Positions 1-6,579 of a stretch of 8,705 nt of DNA are shown here, piece after piece (the stretch's first letter is position 1; each line of letters starts with the position of its first letter). A program made the position numbers and the translations under genes. Under the pieces are notes generated by a model. The model did not search any database. It worked only from the letters and a program-made list of their open reading frames with translations, and had not been told where the DNA came from. This DNA comes from a bacterium (lineage in GTDB: Bacteria > Patescibacteriota > Patescibacteriia > UBA1558 > GWA2-36-10). The stretch covers positions 1 through 8,705 of the forward strand of contig JAUYFP010000019.1 in NCBI GenBank assembly GCA_030690875.1. Direction: 5' to 3'.

Positions 1-965
1 TTTTGTCGGACATGCTTTATCATTCCAAATTTGACAAAGAAGAAATTGACAGGGAACGGGGAGTTATTATTGAGGAAATAAACATGTATGAAGATAATCC
101 GATAATGTATATTGAAGATGTTTTTGAGGAAGTTATTTTTCAAAATACCGATTTAGGCAGGTCAATTGCCGGCCCAAGAGTGAATATCTCTACTATTAGT
201 CGTAGTGTTTTGCACAATTATTATAAAAATAATTATTACAATGGCAACGCCATAATAGGCATTGCCGGTAAGTTTGAGGAAAAAAAAGCTTTGGCTTTGA
301 TAAATAAATTATTTCCCCTAGCCAAAAAGCAAAAACGCTTGCGATATAAAACCATCGGCCCTTTAAAACAAAACAAAATTGCAGTAAGTATTATTAAGCG
401 CGATTTGGAGCAAGTACAGCTCATGCTTGGTTTTCGGTCGCCAGACATAAAAGATAAGCAATTTTTAAGCTCCCAGCTTCTGGCCAATATTTTAGGTGGC
501 AGTATGAGCTCGCGATTATTTTTAAGCATTCGCGAGCGAAAAGGTTTATGTTATTTTATTCGCGCTGGCATTAATGCTTATCAGGATCATAGCGCTTTCT
601 ATATTAGAAGCGGTCTTAATAAGCTCAAAATTTATGAAGCGCTTAGCGCCATTAAAGAGGAAGTGGAAAAAGTCAGATTGCAGGGAGTTAGCGCGCTTGA
701 ATTTAGCCAAGCCAAAGAAAATATGCGTGGCCGTTTAATTCTCAAAATGGAGGAAGCCAGCAATAATTTGAGTTTTCTGCTATCCCAAGAAGTTGCCGAC
801 CAAAAGATAAAGGATTTTGCTGATAAGCTAAAAGAGTTGGATAAAATAAGTTTAAAACAAATAAATGCTTTGGCCGAGAATTTGATTGATTGGTCAAAAT
901 GCAGTCTCAGCATCATCGGACCTTTTACTAATAAAAATAAATTTATTAATATTTTAAAGAAATAA
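1..965 (+). CDS. M16 family zinc peptidase, 5'-truncated by the window
   Basis: This is the 3' part of an M16 (pitrilysin/processing-peptidase-like) metallopeptidase. The reading frame is open at the left edge, with the first full codon at base 3, so the true start lies outside the window. About 320 residues are visible against a usual single-chain M16B length of about 410-420. The missing 90-100 residues would carry the HxxEH zinc motif, so catalytic competence cannot be judged. Visible hallmarks are the ERGVIIEEINM segment, whose second glutamate (E25 of the visible part) aligns with the downstream zinc ligand, and the second-domain motif GGSMSSRLFLSIRERKGLCY, which contains the substrate-binding R/Y region. 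M16B enzymes cleave short peptides or presequences inside a clam-shell formed by two homologous domains, often as dimers. The gene ends 10 nt before the AI-2E family gene, so co-transcription is likely. Family assignment is firm; the substrate is unknown. Confidence 0.9.
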   Translation, partial: LSDMLYHSKFDKEEIDRERGVIIEEINMYEDNPIMYIEDVFEEVIFQNTDLGRSIAGPRVNISTISRSVLHNYYKNNYYNGNAIIGIAGKFEEKKALALINKLFPLAKKQKRLRYKTIGPLKQNKIAVSIIKRDLEQVQLMLGFRSPDIKDKQFLSSQLLANILGGSMSSRLFLSIRERKGLCYFIRAGINAYQDHSAFYIRSGLNKLKIYEALSAIKEEVEKVRLQGVSALEFSQAKENMRGRLILKMEEASNNLSFLLSQEVADQKIKDFADKLKELDKISLKQINALAENLIDWSKCSLSIIGPFTNKNKFINILKK

Positions 966-975
966 ATATAAAATT

Positions 976-2019
976 ATGGCGAAACAAAACATTTCAATTT
1001 CCACAGACACCATAGTCCGGACTATTTTGATTTTAATGTTTGTTGGTTTTCTTTTTTTAATCAAAGATGTCTTGGCTTTATTTTTTGTGGCAATTATTCT
1101 TTCGTCCGCCTTTGATCCTTTGATTGATTGGTTGGAAGAAAAAAAATGGCCGCGAGCTTTGAGTATTATTTGTGTTTATATTGTTTTTTTGACGATTGTC
1201 GGTGGCGCGATTTATTTGCTCACCGGCCCGATTGTCGCTCAAATAAAGGATATGTCTCGAGCTTTTCCTGATTTTTATCACAAAGTAAATGACGCCATTA
1301 GTCATTTGAGAAATACTAATACCAGCGATTTAGCTCAACAAACAATTAGCACTAGCTTTTCCGATATTACCAAGGGAGTAACTCAGGCCACCAGCGGAAT
1401 TTTTAACGCCTTAACTTCGATTTTTGGTGGTGTGATTAGCTTTTTTATGGTTTTGGTTCTTACTTTTTATTTGACGGTGGACGAAGAAAGTATGAAGCGT
1501 TTTATAAAAAGCATAACGCCAGTTAATCAACAGAGCTATGTATCACAACTAATTGCTTCTATGCAGACGCGTATGGGTTATTGGTTGCGCGGTCAATTAG
1601 TGCTATCGTTAATTGTTTTTGCTCTGGTTTATTTGGGACTAAGCATTTTAGGTATAAAATATGCTTTGATTTTGGCCTTAGTAGCTGGAATATTTGAAGT
1701 GGTGCCTTTTATTGGTCCTTGGATTTCAGCAATTCCCGGCGTATTTTTTGCTTTTGCTCAGTCTCCGGGCAAGGCCATTGTCGTGGCTATATTGTATTTT
1801 GCTATTCAGCAAATAGAAAACAATTTGATTGTGCCAAAAGTTATGGGCAAAAGCACTGGCCTTAATCCGCTGGTGGTAATATTGGCAATACTGACGGGCG
1901 CTCGTTTAGGTGGAGTTCTAGGCGCTCTTTTGGCGGTTCCCGTAACCTTAGCCGTTGCTGTATATGTGGAAAGTTTGCAAAGTCAAAAAAGTGAGCGAGA
2001 TAATAAATTATCAAAGTAG
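976..2019 (+). CDS. AI-2E family (PerM/YdiK-like) membrane protein
   Basis: This 347-residue polytopic inner-membrane protein belongs to the AI-2E transporter family (Pfam PF01594). Hydrophobic pairs lie at about residues 12-45 and 60-82. A more polar stretch (about 85-150) is followed by several further membrane segments to the end, consistent with about eight in all. Family signatures are PFIGP at 244-248, ENNLIVPKVMG from 281, and the glycine/alanine-rich GARLGGVLGALLAVPV near the C-terminus. Members have been linked to autoinducer-2 export (TqsA) and Na+/H+ antiport; most are uncharacterised, so no substrate is claimed. The ATG at 976 is the first in-frame start after the preceding gene, has an AT-rich upstream without Shine-Dalgarno, and gives normal family length. 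It lies between the M16 peptidase and rsmI, on the same strand with short gaps (10 and 23 nt). Confidence 0.9.
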   Translation: MAKQNISISTDTIVRTILILMFVGFLFLIKDVLALFFVAIILSSAFDPLIDWLEEKKWPRALSIICVYIVFLTIVGGAIYLLTGPIVAQIKDMSRAFPDFYHKVNDAISHLRNTNTSDLAQQTISTSFSDITKGVTQATSGIFNALTSIFGGVISFFMVLVLTFYLTVDEESMKRFIKSITPVNQQSYVSQLIASMQTRMGYWLRGQLVLSLIVFALVYLGLSILGIKYALILALVAGIFEVVPFIGPWISAIPGVFFAFAQSPGKAIVVAILYFAIQQIENNLIVPKVMGKSTGLNPLVVILAILTGARLGGVLGALLAVPVTLAVAVYVESLQSQKSERDNKLSK

Positions 2020-2042
2020 CAATTAATTTTTAATTATAGTAA

Positions 2043-2705
2043 ATGCTCTATATAGTTTCTACTCCTATTGGTAATCTGTCCGATATTACGCTGAGAGCTT
2101 TGGAAATACTCAAGCAAGCGGATCTTGTTTTGGCTGAGGATACCAGAGTGACCAAAAAACTTTTTAATCACTATGACATAAATACTAGACTAATATCTTG
2201 GCATCAGCACAGCGAGCTGAAAGACTTTGCTAAAATAAAAGATTATTTTGCTGGCAATAAAGAGGTGGCTTTGGTGACCGACGCTGGTACGCCGGGCATA
2301 TCTGATCCGGGAGGAAAATTGATAGAATTTGTTCTTAAAGAATTTCCGGCCGTAAAAATAGTGCCTATTCCCGGACCTTCGGCTTTAACGGCTATGGTAG
2401 CTATTGCCGGCGTGGCTATGGATAAGTTTTTATTTTTGGGATATTTACCGCATAAAAAGGGCCGTGAGACTTTAATTAGAGAAATCAAGGCCAGTAAAAT
2501 ACCAGTAATATTTTTTGAATCAGTTCACCGGATAGAAAAAGCGCTTGGCCAGTTAGCGGATTGTGATAAAAAATTGATAGTTGGCCGTGAGCTCACTAAA
2601 ACATTTGAAACAATCTATCGCGGTCAGGCCAAAGATATCTTAGTGGAATTGCAAGCAGATAAAACCAAAATCAAAGGTGAGTTTGTAGTTTTAGTTAATA
2701 AATAA
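2043..2705 (+). CDS. rsmI: 16S rRNA (cytidine1402-2'-O)-methyltransferase RsmI
   Basis: RsmI uses S-adenosylmethionine to 2'-O-methylate C1402 of 16S rRNA in the decoding centre; the partner RsmH methylates the N4 of the same base. The 220-residue protein shows the tetrapyrrole-methylase fold motifs in order: TPIGNLSDIT at 7-16, AEDTR at 31-35, VTDAGTPGISDPG at 78-90 (the SAM-binding loop region), and PIPGPSALTA from about 108. Length is short compared with E. coli RsmI (286 aa). The C-terminal extension is missing while the catalytic domain is complete, a reduction consistent with a streamlined genome. The ATG at 2043 begins exactly at the family's usual N-terminus (MLYIVSTPIGN). No Shine-Dalgarno is seen. 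It leads a tight run with the Nudix gene (2-nt gap), the TM1266-like gene and metG. Confidence 0.95.
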   Translation: MLYIVSTPIGNLSDITLRALEILKQADLVLAEDTRVTKKLFNHYDINTRLISWHQHSELKDFAKIKDYFAGNKEVALVTDAGTPGISDPGGKLIEFVLKEFPAVKIVPIPGPSALTAMVAIAGVAMDKFLFLGYLPHKKGRETLIREIKASKIPVIFFESVHRIEKALGQLADCDKKLIVGRELTKTFETIYRGQAKDILVELQADKTKIKGEFVVLVNK

Positions 2706-2707
2706 TT

Positions 2708-3166
2708 ATGTTTACAAAAAAAGACTTAGATCGTTTTGAAAGGTTTATTATAAGTCAGACAGCTATATTAATAAGAGATAATAAATGTTTGATTCTTAAA
2801 GTGGCTGATCGTCAAGAACCAATGTGGGTTTTACCGGGAGGTCGTTTGGATAAAGGAGAATTTAAAGAATCAGCTTTTGCTCGGGAGTTAAAGGAAGAAT
2901 TAGGATTTGAAAATGTAAAAGTTTTAGGAGTAGTTGATTATGATATTTGGTATCATGATATACCAAAATTAGGGATTAAAAATTGGCCAGTTTGCGCAAT
3001 TGTTAATTTAATAGAAGATAGTAGTCAAGAAATAAAATTAAGTTCCGAACACAGTGAAATTGCTTGGGTATCAGAAGATGATTTAGAAAAATACAATTTT
3101 ATTTGGCCTAAAGCTAAACGAATGATTAAAAATGCTTTTGCTTATTATAAATTATTAAATAAATAA
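2708..3166 (+). CDS. Nudix hydrolase, AT-rich gene
   Basis: This 152-residue Nudix-fold protein would hydrolyse a nucleoside diphosphate linked to another moiety. The Nudix box (G-x5-E-x7-RE-U-x-EE-x-G-U) is perfect: G45, E51, R59-E60, E63-E64, G66-F67, preceded by WVLPGG (40-45). The catalytic Mg2+-binding helix is therefore intact. The substrate (oxidised dNTP, NDP-sugar, ADP-ribose, cap-like RNA) cannot be read from the sequence. The N-terminal residues 1-14 are charged, and the core beta-strand starts at about 16 (SQTAILIRDNKCLIL). Base composition stands out: about 28 % G+C over 2701-3170 by hand count, against roughly 40 % in sampled lines of rsmI and metG on either side, suggesting a later arrival in the operon. 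The ATG at 2708 follows the rsmI stop by 2 nt and has no Shine-Dalgarno. Confidence 0.93.
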   Translation: MFTKKDLDRFERFIISQTAILIRDNKCLILKVADRQEPMWVLPGGRLDKGEFKESAFARELKEELGFENVKVLGVVDYDIWYHDIPKLGIKNWPVCAIVNLIEDSSQEIKLSSEHSEIAWVSEDDLEKYNFIWPKAKRMIKNAFAYYKLLNK

Positions 3167-3167
3167 T

Positions 3168-3434
3168 ATGCTAATGAAAAAACATTTGGGTACAATTACC
3201 ATTTTACTCAAAGACCGGCAAAATTACGCGGTAAAAACTCAGGAACTTTTTACTGAGTATGGCCATATTATCCTAGGTAGAATGGGCATCAATGTCAGCC
3301 GGACTTGTGTTAAAAACTGCACCGGGCTTATTAGCTTGGTAGTGGAAGGCACAGCTAAAGACATTTCTGATTTAAGCAGAAAGCTCAATAAATTATATGG
3401 TGTAGTAGCCAAAAAAACTATTATTACTGACTAA
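3168..3434 (+). CDS. Small TM1266-like (iron-only hydrogenase system regulator-like) protein
   Basis: This 88-residue protein resembles the TM1266 family, annotated as putative iron-only hydrogenase system regulator, which has a ferredoxin-like/ACT fold akin to the NikR C-terminal domain. The family pattern is visible: a beta-strand with ITILLKDRQNY (10-20), a helix ending EYGHIILGRMGI (30-41), a strand GLISLVVEGTAKDI (53-66), then a helix and final strand SRKLNKLYGVVAKKTII (70-86). Residues 42-52 form an insert-like loop with two cysteines, C47 and C51 (CxxxC), which could bind metal or form a disulfide; this is inference. There is no DNA-binding helix-turn-helix. The gene starts 1 nt after the Nudix gene and ends directly against metG with no gap, so it is translationally linked to a tRNA synthetase, not to hydrogenase maturation genes. 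An alternative start is the ATG at 3174. The family call rests on remembered alignment and is moderate. Confidence 0.68.
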   Translation: MLMKKHLGTITILLKDRQNYAVKTQELFTEYGHIILGRMGINVSRTCVKNCTGLISLVVEGTAKDISDLSRKLNKLYGVVAKKTIITD

Positions 3435-4880
3435 ATGAAAAAGCCAGATAAATTCTATATCACCACGCCTATTTATTATGTCAATGATAAACCGCACATC
3501 GGTCATGCCTACACGACAATAGTGGCTGATGTCTTGGCTCGTTTTTATCGTCAGGAAATTGGCGACAAAAATGTTTTTTTCTTGACCGGCACGGATGAAC
3601 ATGGCGTCAAAGTGGCGGAGTCGGCCGCAAAAAGCAGCATTAGTCCGCAAGAATTTACCGATAGAGTTAGTCAAGAATTCAAAGACGCTTGGCAGAATTT
3701 AGATATCAGCTACAATCATTTTATCAGAACAACCGATAAAGAGCACCAGAAAATTGTCGTTGATATTTTGAAAAAATTAAAAGACAAAGGCGTGCTGTAT
3801 GAGGGCGATTATCAGGGCTTGTATTGCGTTGGCTGTGAAAAATTTATTTTGGAAAGTGAATTGGTTGAGGGCAAATGTCCGGATCACAACAAAGTGCCGG
3901 AAAAACTGACGGAAAAAAATTGGTTTTTTTCTTTACAGAAATTTTTGCCAAAAATAAAAGAGGCGATTGAGTCTGGCGAATTGTTAGTTTATCCGGAGTC
4001 CAGAAAAAAAGAAGTTTTAGGGCTTATTAGCAAGCAGGCCTTACCGGATTTTTCAGTGTCTCGGTCAAACAAAGCAGTTACTTGGGGCATTGACTTGCCT
4101 TGGGATAATTCGCAAAAAGTTTATGTCTGGATAGATGCTTTGTGTAATTACATTACGGCCTTGGCTTATCCCAAGGGAAAAGATTTCAAAAAGTTTTGGC
4201 CAGCTGATGCTCAATTTTTGGGTTTAGAAATTTTGAAATTTCACGCGGTCTATTGGCCGGCAATATTGCTGGCTCTAGATCTGCCTTTGCCAAAATTATA
4301 CATTCACGGATTTTTTAGTATTGACGGCAAAAAAATGAGCAAAACTTTGGGTAATGTGATTGACCCAAATAAATTAGTAGCCGAATACGGCTCGGATGTT
4401 GCCAAATATCTTATCTTATCCCAATTTTCTTTTGGCGCCGAGTCCGATATCAAAGTGGAAGATTTTCCAGTAAAATATAATGCCGACTTGGTAAATGGCT
4501 TGGGTAATTTGATAAATCGTGTTACCAATATGGTAGAAAAATATTTTGCCGGCCAAATAAAAATTGATTTCAAAAATACCAAGCTCGGTCAAGAGGAAAT
4601 AAGACAGCTTCATTTTCGCGAGTCGCTTTTGACTATTTGGCAGGTCATTCAAAAAGATAATTTGCTGATAGATCAGGAAAAACCTTGGGAATTGGCCAAA
4701 GACGAGCAAAACAAGCCAAAACTTGAAGCCCTATTGAAAGAACTGGTCTTTGACTTGTATAATATAGCTGTGGCTCTCAAACCATTTATGCCCCAAAAAT
4801 CACAGGAGATTATTGATGTAATAACTGCCAAAAAAATAATCAAACCACAGTCGCCGATATTTCCGCGTTTAAATAAATAA
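3435..4880 (+). CDS. metG: Methionyl-tRNA synthetase
   Basis: MetG charges tRNA-Met and initiator tRNA with methionine in the cytoplasm. The 481-residue protein has the class I signatures: HIGH at 21-24 inside YYVNDKPHIGHAYTT, FFLTGTDEHG, a zinc-knuckle insertion with C131-x2-C134 and C148-x2-H151, and KMSKT at 300-304 (a variant of KMSKS). The anticodon-binding alpha-helical domain follows (about 350-470), including the typical PWELAKDE segment. It ends without the C-terminal Trbp111-like dimerisation/tRNA-binding domain found in the about 650-680-residue forms, placing it with the short monomeric type. The ATG at 3435 directly abuts the previous gene's TAA, and the protein begins KFYITTPIYYVND as expected. 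No Shine-Dalgarno is present, so translation is probably coupled to the upstream gene. Confidence in function is very high. Confidence 0.97.
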   Translation: MKKPDKFYITTPIYYVNDKPHIGHAYTTIVADVLARFYRQEIGDKNVFFLTGTDEHGVKVAESAAKSSISPQEFTDRVSQEFKDAWQNLDISYNHFIRTTDKEHQKIVVDILKKLKDKGVLYEGDYQGLYCVGCEKFILESELVEGKCPDHNKVPEKLTEKNWFFSLQKFLPKIKEAIESGELLVYPESRKKEVLGLISKQALPDFSVSRSNKAVTWGIDLPWDNSQKVYVWIDALCNYITALAYPKGKDFKKFWPADAQFLGLEILKFHAVYWPAILLALDLPLPKLYIHGFFSIDGKKMSKTLGNVIDPNKLVAEYGSDVAKYLILSQFSFGAESDIKVEDFPVKYNADLVNGLGNLINRVTNMVEKYFAGQIKIDFKNTKLGQEEIRQLHFRESLLTIWQVIQKDNLLIDQEKPWELAKDEQNKPKLEALLKELVFDLYNIAVALKPFMPQKSQEIIDVITAKKIIKPQSPIFPRLNK

Positions 4881-4911
4881 GCCCCGCGCCTTTTTAAAAT
4901 ATGGTCGGGCT
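4881..4911 (+). other. Imperfect GC-rich hairpin directly after metG stop
   Basis: Immediately after the metG TAA, bases 4880-4884 (AGCCC) pair with 4907-4911 (GGGCT). The stem continues imperfectly (G4886-C4906, C4889-G4904, C4890-G4903) around a 12-nt A/T loop. The following bases are A-rich, with no T-run, so a classical intrinsic terminator is not supported. It may stabilise the metG mRNA 3' end, or be a processing or attenuation structure before the cvpA gene. Confidence 0.4.
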
Positions 4912-4927
4912 AAAATAATTAATAAAT

Positions 4928-4950
4928 CCGCGTCTTTGAAAAAGCTGCGG
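4928..4950 (+). other. Compact stem-loop upstream of cvpA-like gene
   Basis: Arms 4928-4937 and 4941-4950 pair as CCGC/GCGG, one G-U wobble, one T-C mismatch, then CTTT/AAAG, closing a GAA triloop. Nine of ten positions pair. It sits 16 nt before the start codon at 4967 and has no T-run after it, so a terminator is unlikely. A 5'-leader element or RNase processing site is possible. The 3' arm overlaps the only Shine-Dalgarno-like GGAG (4949-4952) near this start, so folding could mask it. Confidence 0.45.
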
Positions 4951-4966
4951 AGTAAAAATAAAAAAG

Positions 4967-5473
4967 ATGAATGTATACGACATTATTTTAATCGCTATTT
5001 TGTTTTTCTTCACCTGGAAAGGTTTTCGCACTGGACTAGTTGGAGCAATTGGCGGATTTTTTGGCATAATCTTTGGTATCTGGGCTGGCAGTCATTACAT
5101 GCAAGCCACTGGCGCTTGGATAATGCGAGTGGCTGATTTTGATAATGTGTATTTGGCTAACATTTTGGGACTCTTGGGAATATTTATTGCCGTCAATGTG
5201 GCCATTGGCATCATTGTCTCGCTTATCAATAGTGTTTTCCATATTATTCCCTTTATTGATTTGATAAATAAATTAATGGGCTCGGTGGTCGGACTTATCG
5301 GCGGAGTAGTGGCGATATCAGCTTTGGTTTATCTGATGGCTCTTCTACCAATTAGTGATACTATTTCCAATATGATTATCAATTCCCAAATCGCCAATTG
5401 GGCAGTGGATATTGCTATTATTATTAAGCCATTTATTCCCGAGGCTATAAAAAATCTAAAATCTATTTTGTAA
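4967..5473 (+). CDS. CvpA family integral membrane protein
   Basis: This 168-residue protein has about four membrane segments, at roughly residues 5-17, 22-42, 62-90 and 103-130, matching the CvpA family (Pfam PF02674; E. coli CvpA is about 162 aa). Family features are the N-terminal YDIILIAILFFFTWKGFRTG followed by a glycine-rich second segment, and the NKLMGSVVGLIGGVV stretch opening the fourth segment. E. coli CvpA is needed for colicin V production and envelope homeostasis; the molecular role is not settled. The ATG at 4967 was chosen because it yields the standard N-terminus. A GGAG lies 14 nt upstream, a rather long spacing and partly in a stem-loop. An overlapping 66-codon frame at 4936-5136 has no recognisable homology and is dismissed. 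The stop is 1 nt before tatD, so the two are surely co-transcribed. Confidence 0.85.
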   Translation: MNVYDIILIAILFFFTWKGFRTGLVGAIGGFFGIIFGIWAGSHYMQATGAWIMRVADFDNVYLANILGLLGIFIAVNVAIGIIVSLINSVFHIIPFIDLINKLMGSVVGLIGGVVAISALVYLMALLPISDTISNMIINSQIANWAVDIAIIIKPFIPEAIKNLKSIL

Positions 5474-5474
5474 T

Positions 5475-6290
5475 ATGTTGGTTGATTCACACGCTCATTT
5501 AAATTTTAAAGCCTACAACGATGACCTGTCAGATGTGATAGGTCGTTGTCGTCAATCAGGTCTGAAAGTCATCAATGTCGGCGCGGCTTATGAGAGCAGT
5601 CAAAAAGCTGTTGCTTTGGCTCTGGCGGAAAATGATTTTTACGCTTCCATTGGTCTTCACCCAGTGCATGCTTATGATGAAGAATTTAAAACAGATGATT
5701 ATCAAACTTTAATTGATAGCGCTAAAGGGAAAGTAGTAGCTATCGGGGAGACAGGATTGGATTATTGGCATCTTAATGAGTATTTGGAAAAAGGGGCAAA
5801 ATCAATTGATGAAGTCAAAGAAAAACAGGAAAAGCTTTTCAGGCAACAGATTAAATTAGCCAAGGATAATAATTTGCCTTTAATAATTCATACCCGTAAA
5901 AGTGATGAACATCCCGATGCTTATGATGATCTGTTTGATATATTAAAAAATGAGAATATGAATAAGGGCGTAGTTCATTGCTATGTTGGTGATATGGAAA
6001 GAGCCAAAAAATTTGTTAAGGCGGGATTTTATTTAGGATTTACTGGTATAGTTACTTTTGAGAAGAAGTCAGAGTACCTTCAGGAGATAGCCAAGTGGAT
6101 TCCTGTAGATAAGTTGCTTATTGAGACAGATTGCCCTTGGTTGACTCCTGTGCCACACAGAGCTAAACGCAATGAGCCGATTTATGTCCGCTATGTGGCG
6201 GAAAAAATAGCCGAGATAAAAGGTATACCAGTCGATGAAGTAATAGAAATCAGTGGCAACAATGCGATTAAATTATTTAATTTAAAATAG
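5475..6290 (+). CDS. tatD: TatD family metal-dependent deoxyribonuclease
   Basis: This is a TIM-barrel amidohydrolase-superfamily enzyme of 271 residues, acting as a 3'-5' exonuclease or Mg2+-dependent DNase linked to DNA repair and RNA/DNA turnover in the cytoplasm. All expected metal ligands are visible: H6 and H8 (DSHAHLNF), E92 (GETGLDYW), H139 (IIHTR), H168 (VVHCYVGD) and D219 (LIETDCPWLTP). The C-terminal RNEPIYVRYVAEKIAEIKG segment is also typical. A slightly long stretch around 105-120 separates the GETGLD strand from the EKQEKLFRQQIKLA helix. Length is close to the usual 255-270. The ATG at 5475 is 1 nt after the cvpA-like stop, with no Shine-Dalgarno. TatD lying just downstream of metG is a widely conserved arrangement (for example metS-yabD in Bacillus). 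The exact substrate of this member is not readable. Confidence 0.95.
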   Translation: MLVDSHAHLNFKAYNDDLSDVIGRCRQSGLKVINVGAAYESSQKAVALALAENDFYASIGLHPVHAYDEEFKTDDYQTLIDSAKGKVVAIGETGLDYWHLNEYLEKGAKSIDEVKEKQEKLFRQQIKLAKDNNLPLIIHTRKSDEHPDAYDDLFDILKNENMNKGVVHCYVGDMERAKKFVKAGFYLGFTGIVTFEKKSEYLQEIAKWIPVDKLLIETDCPWLTPVPHRAKRNEPIYVRYVAEKIAEIKGIPVDEVIEISGNNAIKLFNLK

Positions 6291-6294
6291 AAAG

Positions 6295-6323
6295 TTGACC
6301 TTAAAGTAAACTTATGTTAAACT
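6295..6323 (+). promoter_or_regulatory. Sigma70-type promoter of the toxin-antitoxin operon
   Basis: TTGACC (6295-6300, 5/6 to the -35 consensus) is followed after exactly 17 nt by TAAACT (6318-6323, 4/6 to the -10 consensus). The predicted transcript would start near 6330, about 30 nt before the antitoxin ATG. The -10 box lies within the second copy of an 11-bp-spaced repeat, which suggests autorepression. The promoter begins 4 nt after the tatD stop codon, so the module brings its own control. Confidence 0.6.
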
Positions 6324-6350
6324 TAAGGTAAACTTACAGCGTAAACATTA
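6307..6350 (+). repeat. Three TAAACTTA direct repeats, likely antitoxin operator
   Basis: TAAACTTA occurs exactly at 6307-6314, 6318-6325 and 6329-6336, giving two 11-bp steps, about one helical turn. A diverged fourth copy (TAAACATTA) is at 6342-6350. The flanking 6299-6304 (CCTTAA) and 6323-6328 (TTAAGG) also form a 6-bp inverted pair. The array covers the -10 region and start site of the toxin-antitoxin promoter. Phd/YefM antitoxins typically repress their own promoter by binding repeated sites cooperatively with toxin, so an operator role is inferred. Confidence 0.6.
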
Positions 6351-6361
6351 ATAGTAATATT

Positions 6362-6574
6362 ATGAGTATTATCGGGCTTAAAGATCTACGTCAAAATATG
6401 GATACTTATATTAGACGTATAAAAAAAGGGGATTCTTTTATTGTAGTAAAAAAATCACAACCGGTTTTCAAAATCACTCCTCTAGAGCAGGAAGAAAACT
6501 GGGAGACAGTAGTTGATTTTACCAAAATAAAAAAAGGCGGAGTTGATATCGATGAGGTGTTAAAATATCTATAA
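6362..6574 (+). CDS. Type II antitoxin, Phd/YefM family
   Basis: This 70-residue protein has the Phd/YefM layout. The N-terminal DNA-binding and dimerising region starts MSIIGLKDLRQNMDTYIRRI and continues KKGDSFIVVKKSQPVFKITPL (about 21-41). The C-terminal flexible part, including DFTKIKKGGVDIDEVLKYL at 52-70, is expected to wrap and neutralise the toxin. The protein would repress its own promoter and be degraded under stress; both are family knowledge, not seen here. The ATG at 6362 is the first in frame after the promoter and gives the standard N-terminus; no Shine-Dalgarno is present. The stop is 5 nt before the toxin start, the classic antitoxin-first order. Base composition (about 30-34 % G+C in sampled lines) is lower than in metG, in keeping with a mobile module. 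Confidence 0.87.
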   Translation: MSIIGLKDLRQNMDTYIRRIKKGDSFIVVKKSQPVFKITPLEQEENWETVVDFTKIKKGGVDIDEVLKYL

Positions 6575-6579
6575 GCACT

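Noticed and set aside
236..916. Minus-strand open frames across the M16 gene, and similar ones elsewhere (e.g. 3393-3674, 4304-4709, 6591-6803)
   Set aside because: All lie antisense to well-supported genes, show no family motifs and have no promoter or spacing logic of their own.
2021..2035. AATTAA-TTT-TTAATT inverted repeat before rsmI, considered as a terminator
   Set aside because: The stem is purely A/T with no G:C pair and no proper T-run; it is too weak to terminate, and the genes on both sides look co-transcribed.
4881..4911. Rho-independent terminator after metG
   Set aside because: The hairpin is imperfect and is followed by an A-rich stretch rather than T residues, so it is listed only as a structure.
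4936..5136. 66-codon plus-strand frame overlapping the cvpA-like start
   Set aside because: It overlaps 4967-5473 in another frame, has no recognisable domain, and its composition looks like an out-of-frame reading of a membrane protein gene.
6291..6361. Riboswitch or small RNA in the tatD-antitoxin gap
   Set aside because: The 71-nt gap is fully explained by a promoter and the direct repeats, and no stable GC-containing stem is present.
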